Below are positions 25,928 through 34,742 of a stretch of DNA of 64,000 bases, piece by piece; positions within the stretch are counted from its first letter, which is position 1, and each line of letters starts with the position of its first letter. The stretch lies in the NCBI GenBank assembly GCA_965263335.1, contig CBDHHE010000001.1:62001-126000 (forward strand), given 5' to 3'. A model generated the notes under the pieces. It saw only the letters and a program-made list of their open reading frames with translations, was not told the DNA's origin and ran no database searches. A program made the position numbers and the translations under genes. The DNA comes from Thermohalobaculum sp965263335. Its GTDB lineage: Bacteria > Pseudomonadota > Alphaproteobacteria > Rhodobacterales > Rhodobacteraceae.

Positions 25928-26090
25928 GGCACCCTCTGAGCTGATCAACTGCAGGCAGTATGCCCGCCAACGACATGATAGTGAATGCAAACATCCTCGG
26001 AACTTTCGCCTTGGCTTCCGGCCTTCGATCCGACTAACGTCGAGGCGGAGGCGCCGCTCAGAGTGCCTATTGCTGATTGGGAGCGTATCG

Positions 26091-27140
26091 ATGAAACGTG
26101 CACTTGGCGCCGCCCTTGCCGCGGCGCTCTTGGCGGGCTCGGCAACGGCCGCCGATATCGAAGAGCAAGAGTTCCTGGTGGTCGGCACCTGGGGCAACCT
26201 GTTCAACTGGAAGGAACATGAAAGCCGGCTCTGGAACTCGGTGCTGCCCGAGGCGACCGGGGGCAAAATCACCGCGAATGCCAAGCCCTACACCGAGCTC
26301 GGCCTTTCGGGCTACGAGGTGGTCAAGCAGCTCGAACTCGGCGCCTACGATGCCGTCCACGCGCTGACGACCTATACCAGCCAGGACAGCCCGGCGCTCG
26401 AAGGGATCGACCTCGCCGGCGTCTTCCAGGACTTCGGGACCTACCGCGAGGCGCTGAAAGCCTACGAGCCGGTGATCCGCCGCGAGCTGCGCGACAAGTA
26501 CAACGCCGAACTGGTGATGCTCTACACCTTCCCCTCGCAGCAGCTCTTCTGCAAACTCGACGAGGGCTCGGACGGCCACCTCGCGTCGCTCGAGGGCAAG
26601 AAGATCCGAACCTACTCGACCTCGCTTGCGGATTTCATCGAGGGCCTCGGCGCCTCGTCGGTGACGCTTGCCTTCGCGGAAGCGGTGCCGGCGCTGCAAA
26701 AGGGCGTGGCGACGTGCGGGACCACCGGGACGGCACCCGCCTACAATGCGAAGTGGTACCAGGTGACCACCCACAATGTGCGCGTCCGCCTTGGGTATGC
26801 CGCCACCTTCATGGCCTTCAACGGCGAAACCTGGGACGCGCTGAGCCCGGAGGCCCAGGCTGCGATCCGCGAGAACGCCGCCACGGTCGAGAACGAGATC
26901 TGGGAATCGATCCAGGCCACCGACGAAATGGCGGCCCAGTGCAACACCGAAGGCCCCTGCGAGTGGGGTGAGCCGGGCGGCCTCGCGGCGGTCGAGATGA
27001 ACGACGCCGACAACGCCAAGATCAAGGACATCGTCGAGAACGTCGTCCTCAAGCGTTTCGCCGAACGGTGCGGCACTGCCTGTGCCGAAGAGTGGAATGC
27101 CACCATGGGCGAGATCGCCGGCGTGAAGGCCCCGCTCTGA
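26091..27140 (+). CDS. TRAP transporter periplasmic substrate-binding protein DctP
   Basis: A 349-residue periplasmic protein with a signal peptide (MKRALGAALAAALLAGSATAA). The mature part follows the DctP fold, with SLEGKKIRTYSTSLADFIEGLGAS and the PALQKGVATCGTTGTAPAYN region where TRAP proteins usually place the carboxylate-binding arginine; here the conserved arginine appears to be in KKIRTYS. Two Cys in the C-terminus (QCNTEGPCEW) may form a disulfide. The ligand is probably an organic acid. It is followed by a 9-bp hairpin and then the two permease genes. Confidence 0.88.
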   Translation: MKRALGAALAAALLAGSATAADIEEQEFLVVGTWGNLFNWKEHESRLWNSVLPEATGGKITANAKPYTELGLSGYEVVKQLELGAYDAVHALTTYTSQDSPALEGIDLAGVFQDFGTYREALKAYEPVIRRELRDKYNAELVMLYTFPSQQLFCKLDEGSDGHLASLEGKKIRTYSTSLADFIEGLGASSVTLAFAEAVPALQKGVATCGTTGTAPAYNAKWYQVTTHNVRVRLGYAATFMAFNGETWDALSPEAQAAIRENAATVENEIWESIQATDEMAAQCNTEGPCEWGEPGGLAAVEMNDADNAKIKDIVENVVLKRFAERCGTACAEEWNATMGEIAGVKAPL

Positions 27141-27160
27141 TCGTCATCGCTCGACGAGCT

Positions 27161-27183
27161 CCCGCGCCCATCCCGGGCGCGGG
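27161..27183 (+). promoter_or_regulatory. Stable hairpin between dctP and dctQ
   Basis: CCCGCGCCC (27161-27169) pairs perfectly with GGGCGCGGG (27175-27183) around a 5-base loop, 21 bases after the dctP stop. A pyrimidine-rich TTCCTCTTCC follows but no true T-run. It probably protects or partially terminates the upstream message so that binding protein exceeds permease. Confidence 0.6.
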
Positions 27184-27207
27184 TTCCTCTTCCGGAATGG
27201 CGGCCCG

Positions 27208-27831
27208 ATGGAACTGCTTGGCACTCTGCATCAGCATCTGAGCCGGATATCGCTCTGGGCCGTCTGGGCCGGCGGCTTCGGAATGCTGGTGTCTGCCTTC
27301 ATCGTCTTCATCGAGGTCGTGGGCCGCAAGCTCGGCGGTGTTGAAGTCCTGCCGGGTTTTGTCCTGCCCCAGTTCAGGATCCCCGGGTCGGACGAATACA
27401 CAGGCTATGTGTTCGCCGGAGCCACCACGTGGGCCTACTCCTACTGTCTGATCCACCGCAGCCACATACGGATCGACGCGCTCTACAACTTGCTTGCGAT
27501 GCCGGTGCGTGCGGTCCTCGACGTGGTGGGGCTCGTGCTGCTCGGCGTTTATGTCGCCCTGCTCACCGAGCGCGCCTGGCTGGTGTTTGTCGAAAGCATC
27601 GTGAAGGCGTCGGTCTCCGCAACACCGCAGCTGACACCGCTCTGGATCCCGCAGGTCTTCTGGGTCACCGGTCTCACGCTGTTCCTGATCACCAACTTGT
27701 TTCTGATCGTACACGCCTCGGCCCACCTCATCCGGGGCCAGTTTGCCTCCGTGCAGAAGCTCGCCGGCACCATGTCCGTGCAGGAGGAGGTCGCCGACAG
27801 CACCCGCGGAGTCAGCGAGATGTCGAAATGA
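27208..27831 (+). CDS. TRAP transporter small permease DctQ
   Basis: A 207-residue inner-membrane protein with four hydrophobic helices (residues about 15-37, 70-90, 95-120, 150-175), the DctQ arrangement. EVVGRKLGG after the first helix, and HIRIDAL after the second, are conserved DctQ features. The C-terminal 30 residues are cytoplasmic. Its stop overlaps the dctM start by 4 bases. Confidence 0.9.
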   Translation: MELLGTLHQHLSRISLWAVWAGGFGMLVSAFIVFIEVVGRKLGGVEVLPGFVLPQFRIPGSDEYTGYVFAGATTWAYSYCLIHRSHIRIDALYNLLAMPVRAVLDVVGLVLLGVYVALLTERAWLVFVESIVKASVSATPQLTPLWIPQVFWVTGLTLFLITNLFLIVHASAHLIRGQFASVQKLAGTMSVQEEVADSTRGVSEMSK

Positions 27832-29147
27832 AGGCGCTGCTTGCCGCATTCAAGGCTGGCTCCCCATGGTCGATCATCATCGCGCTGCTGGTGCTCGTGG
27901 TCGCCGCGGTGCCGGTGGCGGCGGTGCTTGGCATCCTGTCGCTCGGGCTCGACGAGGTCTTCATGCGGGGCCGGCTCAGCCGCGCCATGGGCGAATTCGT
28001 CTGGGAGCAGCAGAAGAACTTCCTGCTGATCGCCATCCCGATGTTCATCCTGATGGGCGAGATCATCCTGCGGTCCGGGATCGCGCAGCGCATGTACTCG
28101 GCGGTGGCGATCTGGCTGAACTGGCTGCCCGGCGGCCTGATGCACGCCAATGTCGCCTCCTGCGCGATCTTTGCGGCAACGTCGGGCTCATCGGTCGCGA
28201 CGGCAGCCACCATCGGCGTCGTCGCCGTGCCGGAAATCGAGCGCCGCAACTACAACGAGAAACTCTTCCTCGGTTCGATCGCCGCCGGCGGTACGCTCGG
28301 CATCCTGATCCCGCCGTCGATCAACCTGATCCTGTTCGGCTTCATCACCGACACATCCGTCCCCGAGCTCTTCATCGCCGGGATCGTGCCGGGGCTGATG
28401 CTCTCCGGCCTGTTTCTGGTCGCCATCCTGATCGCCTGCCTCATGCGCCCTGCCTGGGGCGGCGAGAAGACCACCGCCACCTGGGGCCAGCGCTTTCTCA
28501 GCCTGCTCGACCTCGGCCCCCCGCTCGTCCTGATCCTGGGGGTGATGGGCTCGATCTATGGCGGGTTCGCCACGCCCACCGAGGCGGCCGCCGTCGGCGT
28601 CATCTTCGCCCTCCTGCTCGCCGCCCTGTTCCGCAAGCTCAGCCTCGGCATGCTGCTGATGGCCTTCGAGGGCACCATGCGCACCACCGCGATGATCATG
28701 CTGATCATCCTCGCGGCCGTGTTCCTGAACTTCATCCTCGGTTTCATCGGCGTGACCCAGGCGCTGATCGGCTACATCGACGAGCTCGGCTGGACGCCGC
28801 TCCAGACCATGCTGGCGCTGGTGGTCTTCTACCTCATCCTCGGCATGTTCATGGAGACCCTCTCCATGATGCTCACCACCGTGCCGGTGGTCTTTCCGAT
28901 CGTCGTCGCCATGGGCTACGACCCGGTCTGGTTCGGCATCCTGGTGATCGTGCTGATGGAGACAGCCCTCATCACGCCGCCCATCGGCGTGAACCTCTAC
29001 GTGGTGCAGGGCATCCGCGAGAAAGCCGGCCCCTTCGGTGATGTCGCCTGGGGCGCGCTGCCCTTCGTGCTGATGATGATCGCCATGGTGCTGCTGCTGA
29101 TCGCCTTCCCCGGCATCGCCCTCTGGCTGCCGCAGCAGGTCTACTGA
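27828..29147 (+). CDS. TRAP transporter large permease DctM
   Basis: A 439-residue, very hydrophobic protein with about 12 membrane segments. Diagnostic DctM motifs include SGSSVATAATIG, GGTLGILIPPSINLILFG and TPTEAAAVGV. It forms the Na+-coupled channel that accepts ligand from DctP. The start ATG 27828 overlaps the dctQ stop. About 120 bases separate it from the protease gene, whose composition and content differ. Confidence 0.93.
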   Translation: MKALLAAFKAGSPWSIIIALLVLVVAAVPVAAVLGILSLGLDEVFMRGRLSRAMGEFVWEQQKNFLLIAIPMFILMGEIILRSGIAQRMYSAVAIWLNWLPGGLMHANVASCAIFAATSGSSVATAATIGVVAVPEIERRNYNEKLFLGSIAAGGTLGILIPPSINLILFGFITDTSVPELFIAGIVPGLMLSGLFLVAILIACLMRPAWGGEKTTATWGQRFLSLLDLGPPLVLILGVMGSIYGGFATPTEAAAVGVIFALLLAALFRKLSLGMLLMAFEGTMRTTAMIMLIILAAVFLNFILGFIGVTQALIGYIDELGWTPLQTMLALVVFYLILGMFMETLSMMLTTVPVVFPIVVAMGYDPVWFGILVIVLMETALITPPIGVNLYVVQGIREKAGPFGDVAWGALPFVLMMIAMVLLLIAFPGIALWLPQQVY

Positions 29148-29269
29148 GCCCGGCCGGCCAAACACCATTGTCAGTGGCAATTCCCACAATCCAGCATCTT
29201 TGAGAGTGATAGAATCGGCCAGCCATCGCGATTTCGGTGGCGAACAAGAATTTCATCGGAGGACAATTT

Positions 29270-30697
29270 ATGGGTTTTGTCGCAAAGCATGGCCGACGGC
29301 GGTGGACGCACGGCATGGTGCCCTTCATCATCGAAAACGGAGTGTCGGCCCAGACCCGAGCGGCCATCGGCGATGCGGCCAATGTCTGGAACAGAACAAC
29401 CCACATCAACGTCTTCGAAGACACGACCCGCGCCTTCAGAGAGGACTGCCTGATCTTTCGCCCCGACCCGCAGGGAGTAACCGTCGATCAGTTTGGCAAT
29501 CTTGTTAGTGTCGGATGCTCCTCCAACTCGGTCGGAAAGCTCGGCGGCTCGCAGATCATCCGCTGCGGATCAGCCGCAATCCCCGTAAGCAACACCAACC
29601 GGACACTGCTCCGAGACATCTTTGTCCACGAGATCGGCCACGCCATCGGTCTGCTTCATGAGCATCAGCGGCCCGATCGCGATCACTACATCGCAATCAA
29701 CGGAAACAACATCACACCCGGCGCCGGCTCACAATTCAGTATCTGGCCCGACCATGGCGACTTCGCAGGCGCGGCCATCGGTGACTATGATGTGCGTTCC
29801 GTTATGCACTATGATGAAACGACCTTGTCGGTGAACGGACAGCCCACGATTAACGTCCGCGGCCCTGGTGATGCGCGCGGTATACTGCCCTCGCCGGGGG
29901 ACATCAAAGCCGTTGACACGATCTACCCTAGCCGCCGGGGTCACCTGCACTGGAATCATCGCGAGCGGGCCCAGACAAACGACGAGCGGGACTGGGCATT
30001 TCCCAGGCCCAAGATCGTCGGCTCGCCCTGGCAGCACTTCCGGCTCATCTTCGCAATGCCAGGCACGAACAATGTCCTGTACGCCGTCAACCAAGCGGGT
30101 GAACTCTACTGGTATCGGCACACGGGGCGGAACACCGGATCACCCCTCTGGCAGTCCCAGAATGGCACGCGTATCAGCGGCGGCTGGCAGCGCTTCAAGA
30201 CGGTGGTCGGCATGGGGAATGGGGTCATGTTCGCCATCGAGCATGGCGGCGCGGTCAAATGGTACCGCCACGAGGGATTCGAGGACGGCTCGACGGCGTT
30301 GGACCCGCGCAGCGATACTGCAATCTCGGCTGGCTGGAACCGCTTCACCCGCGTCGTCGGTGCTGGCAGAGGTGTCCTGTATGCGCTGGAGAGCGGCGGT
30401 ATTCTTCGCTGGTTTGGTCACTTTGACCTGATGGGCGCAAACAGCAATTGGGCGCCGCGCTCGGGCAGCATCGTCGTGCCCAATTGGGATCGGTTTCGGG
30501 TCTTCGCCTGCGACGGTCCACACATCTACGCCGTCGACAAGGACGGCGATCTGACCTTGCGGACCCACCGGGGGCACTTCGATGGCAGCAATCGCTGGGT
30601 CGAGGGAATCAATGGTGTAAAGATCGCCCCCGGCTGGGGCATCTATGACGACATCTTCTGCCCCGGTGATCGCAACCTCTATGGCATCGTTGGGTAG
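29270..30697 (+). CDS. Astacin-type (M12A) metalloprotease with tachylectin-2-like five-repeat propeller
   Basis: The 475-residue protein has two parts. Residues about 1-220 are an astacin protease: HEIGHAIGLLHEHQRPDRD (His120, Glu121, His124, His130) and the Met-turn SVMHY at 177-181. Residues about 222-475 form five repeats, each with a Trp-x-x-aromatic core (W254, W306, W356, W406, W456; spacings 52, 50, 50, 50) and repeated LYAV/LYAL-GG-ELYWYRH-like strands, as in the five-bladed tachylectin-2 lectin that binds N-acetylated sugars. ATG 29270 has GGAGG seven bases upstream. No signal peptide, lipobox or pro-domain is visible, which is odd for an astacin. The combination suggests acquisition from another lineage. 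Confidence 0.88.
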   Translation: MGFVAKHGRRRWTHGMVPFIIENGVSAQTRAAIGDAANVWNRTTHINVFEDTTRAFREDCLIFRPDPQGVTVDQFGNLVSVGCSSNSVGKLGGSQIIRCGSAAIPVSNTNRTLLRDIFVHEIGHAIGLLHEHQRPDRDHYIAINGNNITPGAGSQFSIWPDHGDFAGAAIGDYDVRSVMHYDETTLSVNGQPTINVRGPGDARGILPSPGDIKAVDTIYPSRRGHLHWNHRERAQTNDERDWAFPRPKIVGSPWQHFRLIFAMPGTNNVLYAVNQAGELYWYRHTGRNTGSPLWQSQNGTRISGGWQRFKTVVGMGNGVMFAIEHGGAVKWYRHEGFEDGSTALDPRSDTAISAGWNRFTRVVGAGRGVLYALESGGILRWFGHFDLMGANSNWAPRSGSIVVPNWDRFRVFACDGPHIYAVDKDGDLTLRTHRGHFDGSNRWVEGINGVKIAPGWGIYDDIFCPGDRNLYGIVG

Positions 30698-30791
30698 AAC
30701 CCTTGGGCGTCGGGTGCACCCCAAAACCTCACCCGCCGGGTGCCATAGCCGTGCATGAACTGTGCATGGAAATCATATGCTGTGTGCATCG

Positions 30792-31679
30792 CTAGTCGGG
30801 CAGGTCGAGCCCGTTCTCGCGGTGCCATGCCCGCACGTCAAACGCCACGTGATCGCCGAAGTAGTCCACGGTGGTCCGGGTGGGCATATCTTGCGGGTCG
30901 TACGCCGTCTCGGCACTGTCGAGGTGGCGCACAAGCGGCTGTTCTGACAGCCATTTTTCCACCGGCAGCAGGGTCGAGGCGCGCTGCACCACGTTCCAGA
31001 TATAGTAGTGGTGCGGCACCACGACCGACGGTTTGAGGCGTGCAATGATCTCTGCCACGCGCCGATTGCCCATCACATGCTGCGAGTCGTCCACCGGCAT
31101 CAACAAGATATCGATGGTGCCCAGACGCTTCCACACATCATCTGGTGGATCCGGCCGGTTGTCACCCCAGTGCAGAATGCGCAGACCACCGGTCTCGACC
31201 ACGATCAGACAATTGTCCCATGACCGCGCATTGTCCGGCGGCGCGAGCGCTTGGCCTCCGAAATAGCTGTTTATTTTCCTGAAGTTATAGAGTGCATCTG
31301 CGGGATCCGTGGCATGCTTGTCGGCGATCCCCTCGATGCGCACGTCGGCGAATTCATAGGCGCCGATCAACCGGTCGAGCAGGACGCTCGCATCCAGCCG
31401 GTCCAGCGCGTCGTGATCGAAGTGTGCATGCGTGGAAACGCCAATGTCTACAGACACTTCCGGGAAGTCATGAAAGTACCAGTCCCACTTGCGGGTGGGC
31501 AGGTTGCGCCATGGATCGATCATCACCGTCAACCCTGACGGAGCGGTGACGCGAAAGGCCGATCCTCCAAAGAATGCCAGCTTTGTCAGGGACTTGGCTG
31601 GAGATCCGGCCTGAAACTCGATCATCCGATTGTGGTTTGTGGACCGCCGCCAGGCCGTGAGACCGTTGTCGACACTCAT
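30792..31679 (-). CDS. MBL-fold hydrolase of the UlaG-like type
   Basis: A 295-residue protein with the metal-binding motif STHAHFDHDALDRL, then LHWGDNRPD and VPHHYYIWNVV as further ligands. The organisation matches UlaG-like/YtnP-type lactonases and phosphodiesterases. CAGGAG upstream of the start at 31679 supports that ATG over an in-frame one 39 bases upstream. It is divergent from the carboxymuconolactone-decarboxylase gene. The substrate is unknown; a lactone or phosphorylated sugar is a guess from the family. Confidence 0.83.
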   Translation of the reverse strand: MSVDNGLTAWRRSTNHNRMIEFQAGSPAKSLTKLAFFGGSAFRVTAPSGLTVMIDPWRNLPTRKWDWYFHDFPEVSVDIGVSTHAHFDHDALDRLDASVLLDRLIGAYEFADVRIEGIADKHATDPADALYNFRKINSYFGGQALAPPDNARSWDNCLIVVETGGLRILHWGDNRPDPPDDVWKRLGTIDILLMPVDDSQHVMGNRRVAEIIARLKPSVVVPHHYYIWNVVQRASTLLPVEKWLSEQPLVRHLDSAETAYDPQDMPTRTTVDYFGDHVAFDVRAWHRENGLDLPD

Positions 31680-31760
31680 GCGTCTCTCCTGCTTGATAGC
31701 GTCCGCCGGGGGCCGCATAGTGTCCCCCAGCCTGATCGGAACCGCAAGGAGAAGCCCCCG

Positions 31761-32324
31761 ATGCCCCGCGTCCGCACCGTCCCCGCCGAGGAGCTCTCAG
31801 GTCCTGCACGTGAAATCTACGACAATTCAAGCAATTACGGACCATTTGCGGGGCTGGTGGGGGTGATGGCGAACCGCCCGCCGATCCTCGAGCACACGTT
31901 TGGCCTGCTGCTGGATTTGAAAGCAGACGGCGTTCTGCCGGCGCGCTACCTTGAACTGGCGCTGGTGACCGTTTCCAAGCTCAACGAGTGCAGCTTTTGC
32001 GTCTCGAGCCACACGCCACGATTGACTGACGCGGGAATCTCGATGAGCGCTGCCCTCAACATACTCGACTATGAGAACATTGAGGAATTCGATGAAATCG
32101 ACCGGCTGGTCATCGCGTATGCAATCGAGGTCACGCGCGATGCAAACCGTGTCCGCGACGGGATGTTCGAGCGGTTGAGGGAGCACTTCTCCGATGCCCA
32201 GATCGTTGAACTGACCTGGCGCACCGCGCTCTGCGGGGCGTTCAACCGGTTCAATGACGTGTTGCAGACGGAGGTGGGCGAAGGCGTTGAGGAAATTGAC
32301 GCGCACGCCCCCAATGCGGCCTAG
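31761..32324 (+). CDS. Carboxymuconolactone decarboxylase/AhpD-like protein
   Basis: The 187-residue helical protein has the AhpD-type catalytic pattern NECSFCVSSHT (Cys-x-x-Cys with a His three residues later), preceded by LELALVTVSKL. Such proteins act as peroxidase-linked disulfide reductants or decarboxylases. AAGGAG lies nine bases upstream of the ATG. It is followed by 217 bases containing an AT-rich block (about 32380-32470) with a T7 run, in which I see no gene. Confidence 0.87.
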   Translation: MPRVRTVPAEELSGPAREIYDNSSNYGPFAGLVGVMANRPPILEHTFGLLLDLKADGVLPARYLELALVTVSKLNECSFCVSSHTPRLTDAGISMSAALNILDYENIEEFDEIDRLVIAYAIEVTRDANRVRDGMFERLREHFSDAQIVELTWRTALCGAFNRFNDVLQTEVGEGVEEIDAHAPNAA

Positions 32325-32541
32325 CAGGACTTCGGCCGCACCGTGCGTCCTCACCACCTGCGCTTGCATCAAATTGCACAAACCCGCCTTTAACTCGACG
32401 TTTTGATCAATTATCACGTTTTTTTAGTGCAGGTCGATGTATCGAATCACAGAATGCAAAAGGAAGATTCGAAGCATCGCCCAGTGAGTTTCTGGAAGAG
32501 ACCCGTCAAAGACGGTGACGTGCGTAAGTGTGGAGACCAGT

Positions 32542-33477
32542 ATGCGTGTTGCAGACGCTTATAAGACTGTTATTCAACCTGATATTGCTCGTGTCCCGGT
32601 TCTCGAAGTCATCCATTTCCTCGAGCGCGGCGGCCGCACGATCACGACCTCGCACCTGATCTCGCGCAACGTACTGACCGAGTTCGATGCGAAACTGTCA
32701 GCCCATCTCGCTGCCACAAGAGGTCGGGGCTTTCCGGCGATCTCGATCACGATGCGGAGCACCAGCAACGAGTTGGGCGCAGGCTGGCAGAGCTTTCCCT
32801 CGACACACGCGGATTCCGTGCCGCATGCCCTTCTGGCCGTCGCCGAGCGCACGCTCGAGGGCTGCAAGTCGGCGGAATTGCGGATCCATCAACAGGATTT
32901 CGGCAAACACAAGGATGCCGACAGCGGTCTTGCCCTCACCGTGACCAAGGAAGAGATCGAGGTGATGAAGGCGGCCATCGAGGCGTGCCGGCATTTCGGT
33001 GAGCCGGAATTCGTCGATGTCACGGGCGACTTCGACATGATCACGGCGAAACCCGCCGGCGACGAGATGCGCCCGACGATGATCGATCTGCACAACCGTA
33101 CGGTTTCCATCCCGGCGAATGGCGAGGTGCACGAGTGCCCGCTCTTCAATCTTCGCCATCACATGGGGCAGTCGAACGACACGCGCGCCTATTCGAGCCT
33201 CGCTCGCCAGGCGCTGGTGGCGGCCAAGGAGGATGCGGTCACCACGTTCCGGGCTGCCGCCGAGGCTCAGATCGCCGAGTTCGAGCGCGTGCTCGCCGGA
33301 CGAGAGGTCACCGGTCATCGCCTCGCAGCGCTGATGGCACTTGTCACGCGGCTTCAAACCGGGCTCGGTGAAGGGTTGATCGGCCTTTCCGAAAGCGCCC
33401 GGCTGCTGGCACTCGACTGGTCCGAGACCGTGGAGGCAAACGAAGAGCCAGAAGAACCGATCGTCACGGTCGCCTGA
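32542..33477 (+). CDS. Conserved-looking protein of unknown function (311 residues)
   Basis: I do not recognise this protein. It is soluble, has no signal peptide or membrane segment, and ends in an acidic tail (EANEEPEEP). The N-terminal half (residues about 20-120) looks mixed alpha/beta; the C-terminal 100 residues (SSLARQALVAAKEDAVTTFRA onward) look like a long helical bundle. GGAG sits seven bases upstream of ATG 32542; a GTG at 32515 is in frame but less likely. Codon use matches its neighbours. An AT-rich promoter-like region lies upstream, so it is probably transcribed alone. One copy of the intergenic inverted repeat lies just after its stop. Confidence 0.75.
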   Translation: MRVADAYKTVIQPDIARVPVLEVIHFLERGGRTITTSHLISRNVLTEFDAKLSAHLAATRGRGFPAISITMRSTSNELGAGWQSFPSTHADSVPHALLAVAERTLEGCKSAELRIHQQDFGKHKDADSGLALTVTKEEIEVMKAAIEACRHFGEPEFVDVTGDFDMITAKPAGDEMRPTMIDLHNRTVSIPANGEVHECPLFNLRHHMGQSNDTRAYSSLARQALVAAKEDAVTTFRAAAEAQIAEFERVLAGREVTGHRLAALMALVTRLQTGLGEGLIGLSESARLLALDWSETVEANEEPEEPIVTVA

Positions 33478-33498
33478 TCACCCGGCTCCAGTCTCGAA

Positions 33499-33545
33499 GC
33501 GCCGCGCCGAACGTCGCGCCACTGGTCATGTCTCGCCCGCGGCGC
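33499..33545. repeat. Intergenic inverted repeat, copy 1 (arms GCGCCGCG/CGCGGCGC)
   Basis: Arms at 33499-33506 and 33538-33545 are exact reverse complements separated by 31 bp. The left flank reads CTCGAA and the spacer contains AACGTCGCGC. It lies 21 bp after one stop codon and 71 bp before the end of the convergent DUF3179 gene. Two other copies are at 54377-54424 and 59131-59177. Confidence 0.6.
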
Positions 33546-33616
33546 GCACCAGGCGCTTCGCATCTGGCACCCGTCGCGGTCCGCAGCGGCAGGATACCAA
33601 GCAGCCATGACGCACG

Positions 33617-34630
33617 TCACTCGACATGGCGGATCGGCGCTTCAGGTTTGAAGGCGCGAAAAGCGAACGCGAAACTCACGTGATAGGGCACATCCTCGAG
33701 GACCCCGCCGGGACGCGCGCGCTGTACGGTCACGCTGCCGACGTCGCGGCCAAGCGCGATCTCTCGCGTGTCCATGGCCGAGTTCTGTCCTGGTTTCCAG
33801 CGGATCAGCAAATCACCGACCGAGACGGTCCCGACTTCGCGCAGGAAATTCAGACTCCAGGCCTCGTCCCGGCCATCGATCGCGACGACCCGCATCACCG
33901 GTGACCCCGGCCCGTCATACTCGCCATCGAACATGAACGGCACGGTTGAGCTGTCGTAGCCGACATAGGGATTCGAGCCGTAAGGCCGCAAGTCGGTGTC
34001 GTTCGGAACCAGCACCTTGCCTTCAGGAAAGCGTGTCCGGAACTCCGCAAAGGATTCGAGGCGTGCCGGCAGCTGCGTCAGCTCGAGACCGGCAAACTCG
34101 CCAATGATCCCCCTACCCGACACCTGCTGGAACCACGTCTCGGTCAGGCGGTCATACATGATGAGGTTCGACTTGCGCAGCCGCCCCGTGGTGCCGAAGG
34201 TGGTCTCCCTCCCGCCAACACGCCGCTCGAAAACGATCCCCGAGTTGCACAGCGGGCAATAGGTCACGGCAACAGGCGTGTCGCCCACCGTGTCGTTCAC
34301 GATCTCATGCCAGATCAGAATGTTCAACGGATAGGCACGCGCGTCGCCATCGATCTCCAGGCTCATCACCGGCTCGGAATCGACCAGTGCGTCGGCCAGA
34401 TCCGCCACTGTCTCGAACACCGGTTCATCAATTGAGGGGATTCCATCCCGCGACGGGCCGCCGGAACGGATCTCGCTCATAGGCACCTCAGCGCGGTCGA
34501 AGTCCGTCACCGGCCACTCAGCACGCCACCCCGGCGGCACCTGTGCGTGCGCGGGCAAGCCAAGTCCCGCTGCAACCCCCGCGGCACAGAGTGCAATCAT
34601 CGCTCGTCTGAGACCTTGCCTAATGCTCAT
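33617..34630 (-). CDS. Exported DUF3179 protein
   Basis: A 337-residue protein with a signal peptide (MSIRQGLRRAMIALCAAGVAAG...AHA). The mature domain has the DUF3179 hallmarks: ARAYPLNILIWHEIVND, VTYCPLCNSG with its Cys-x-x-Cys, GRLRKSNLIMYD, and SAMDTREIALGRDV. The family is common in halophilic and marine prokaryotes and its biochemical role is unknown; the CPLC motif hints at metal or redox chemistry. The start at 34630 has GAGAGGA upstream. An intrinsic terminator separates it from the cytochrome P460-like gene upstream. Confidence 0.87.
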   Translation of the reverse strand: MSIRQGLRRAMIALCAAGVAAGLGLPAHAQVPPGWRAEWPVTDFDRAEVPMSEIRSGGPSRDGIPSIDEPVFETVADLADALVDSEPVMSLEIDGDARAYPLNILIWHEIVNDTVGDTPVAVTYCPLCNSGIVFERRVGGRETTFGTTGRLRKSNLIMYDRLTETWFQQVSGRGIIGEFAGLELTQLPARLESFAEFRTRFPEGKVLVPNDTDLRPYGSNPYVGYDSSTVPFMFDGEYDGPGSPVMRVVAIDGRDEAWSLNFLREVGTVSVGDLLIRWKPGQNSAMDTREIALGRDVGSVTVQRARPGGVLEDVPYHVSFAFAFRAFKPEAPIRHVE

Positions 34631-34643
34631 GGCATCCTCTCTC

Positions 34644-34684
34644 TGAAACAAAACGCCGGGCAGCCAATGGGCCGTCCCGGCGTT
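34644..34684 (-). terminator. Rho-independent terminator after the cytochrome P460-like gene
   Basis: On the minus strand, AACGCCGGG (34684-34676) pairs perfectly with CCCGGCGTT (34660-34652) across a 15-base loop and is followed by TTGTTTC, so the T-rich tail reads TTTTGTTT. It lies between the gene ending at 34743 and the start at 34630. Confidence 0.75.
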
Positions 34685-34742
34685 ACGTTCTCTTCGCATA
34701 GCCGGTGTGCCCGTGGGCTCCGGCCAACCGGCTGACGCCGGC

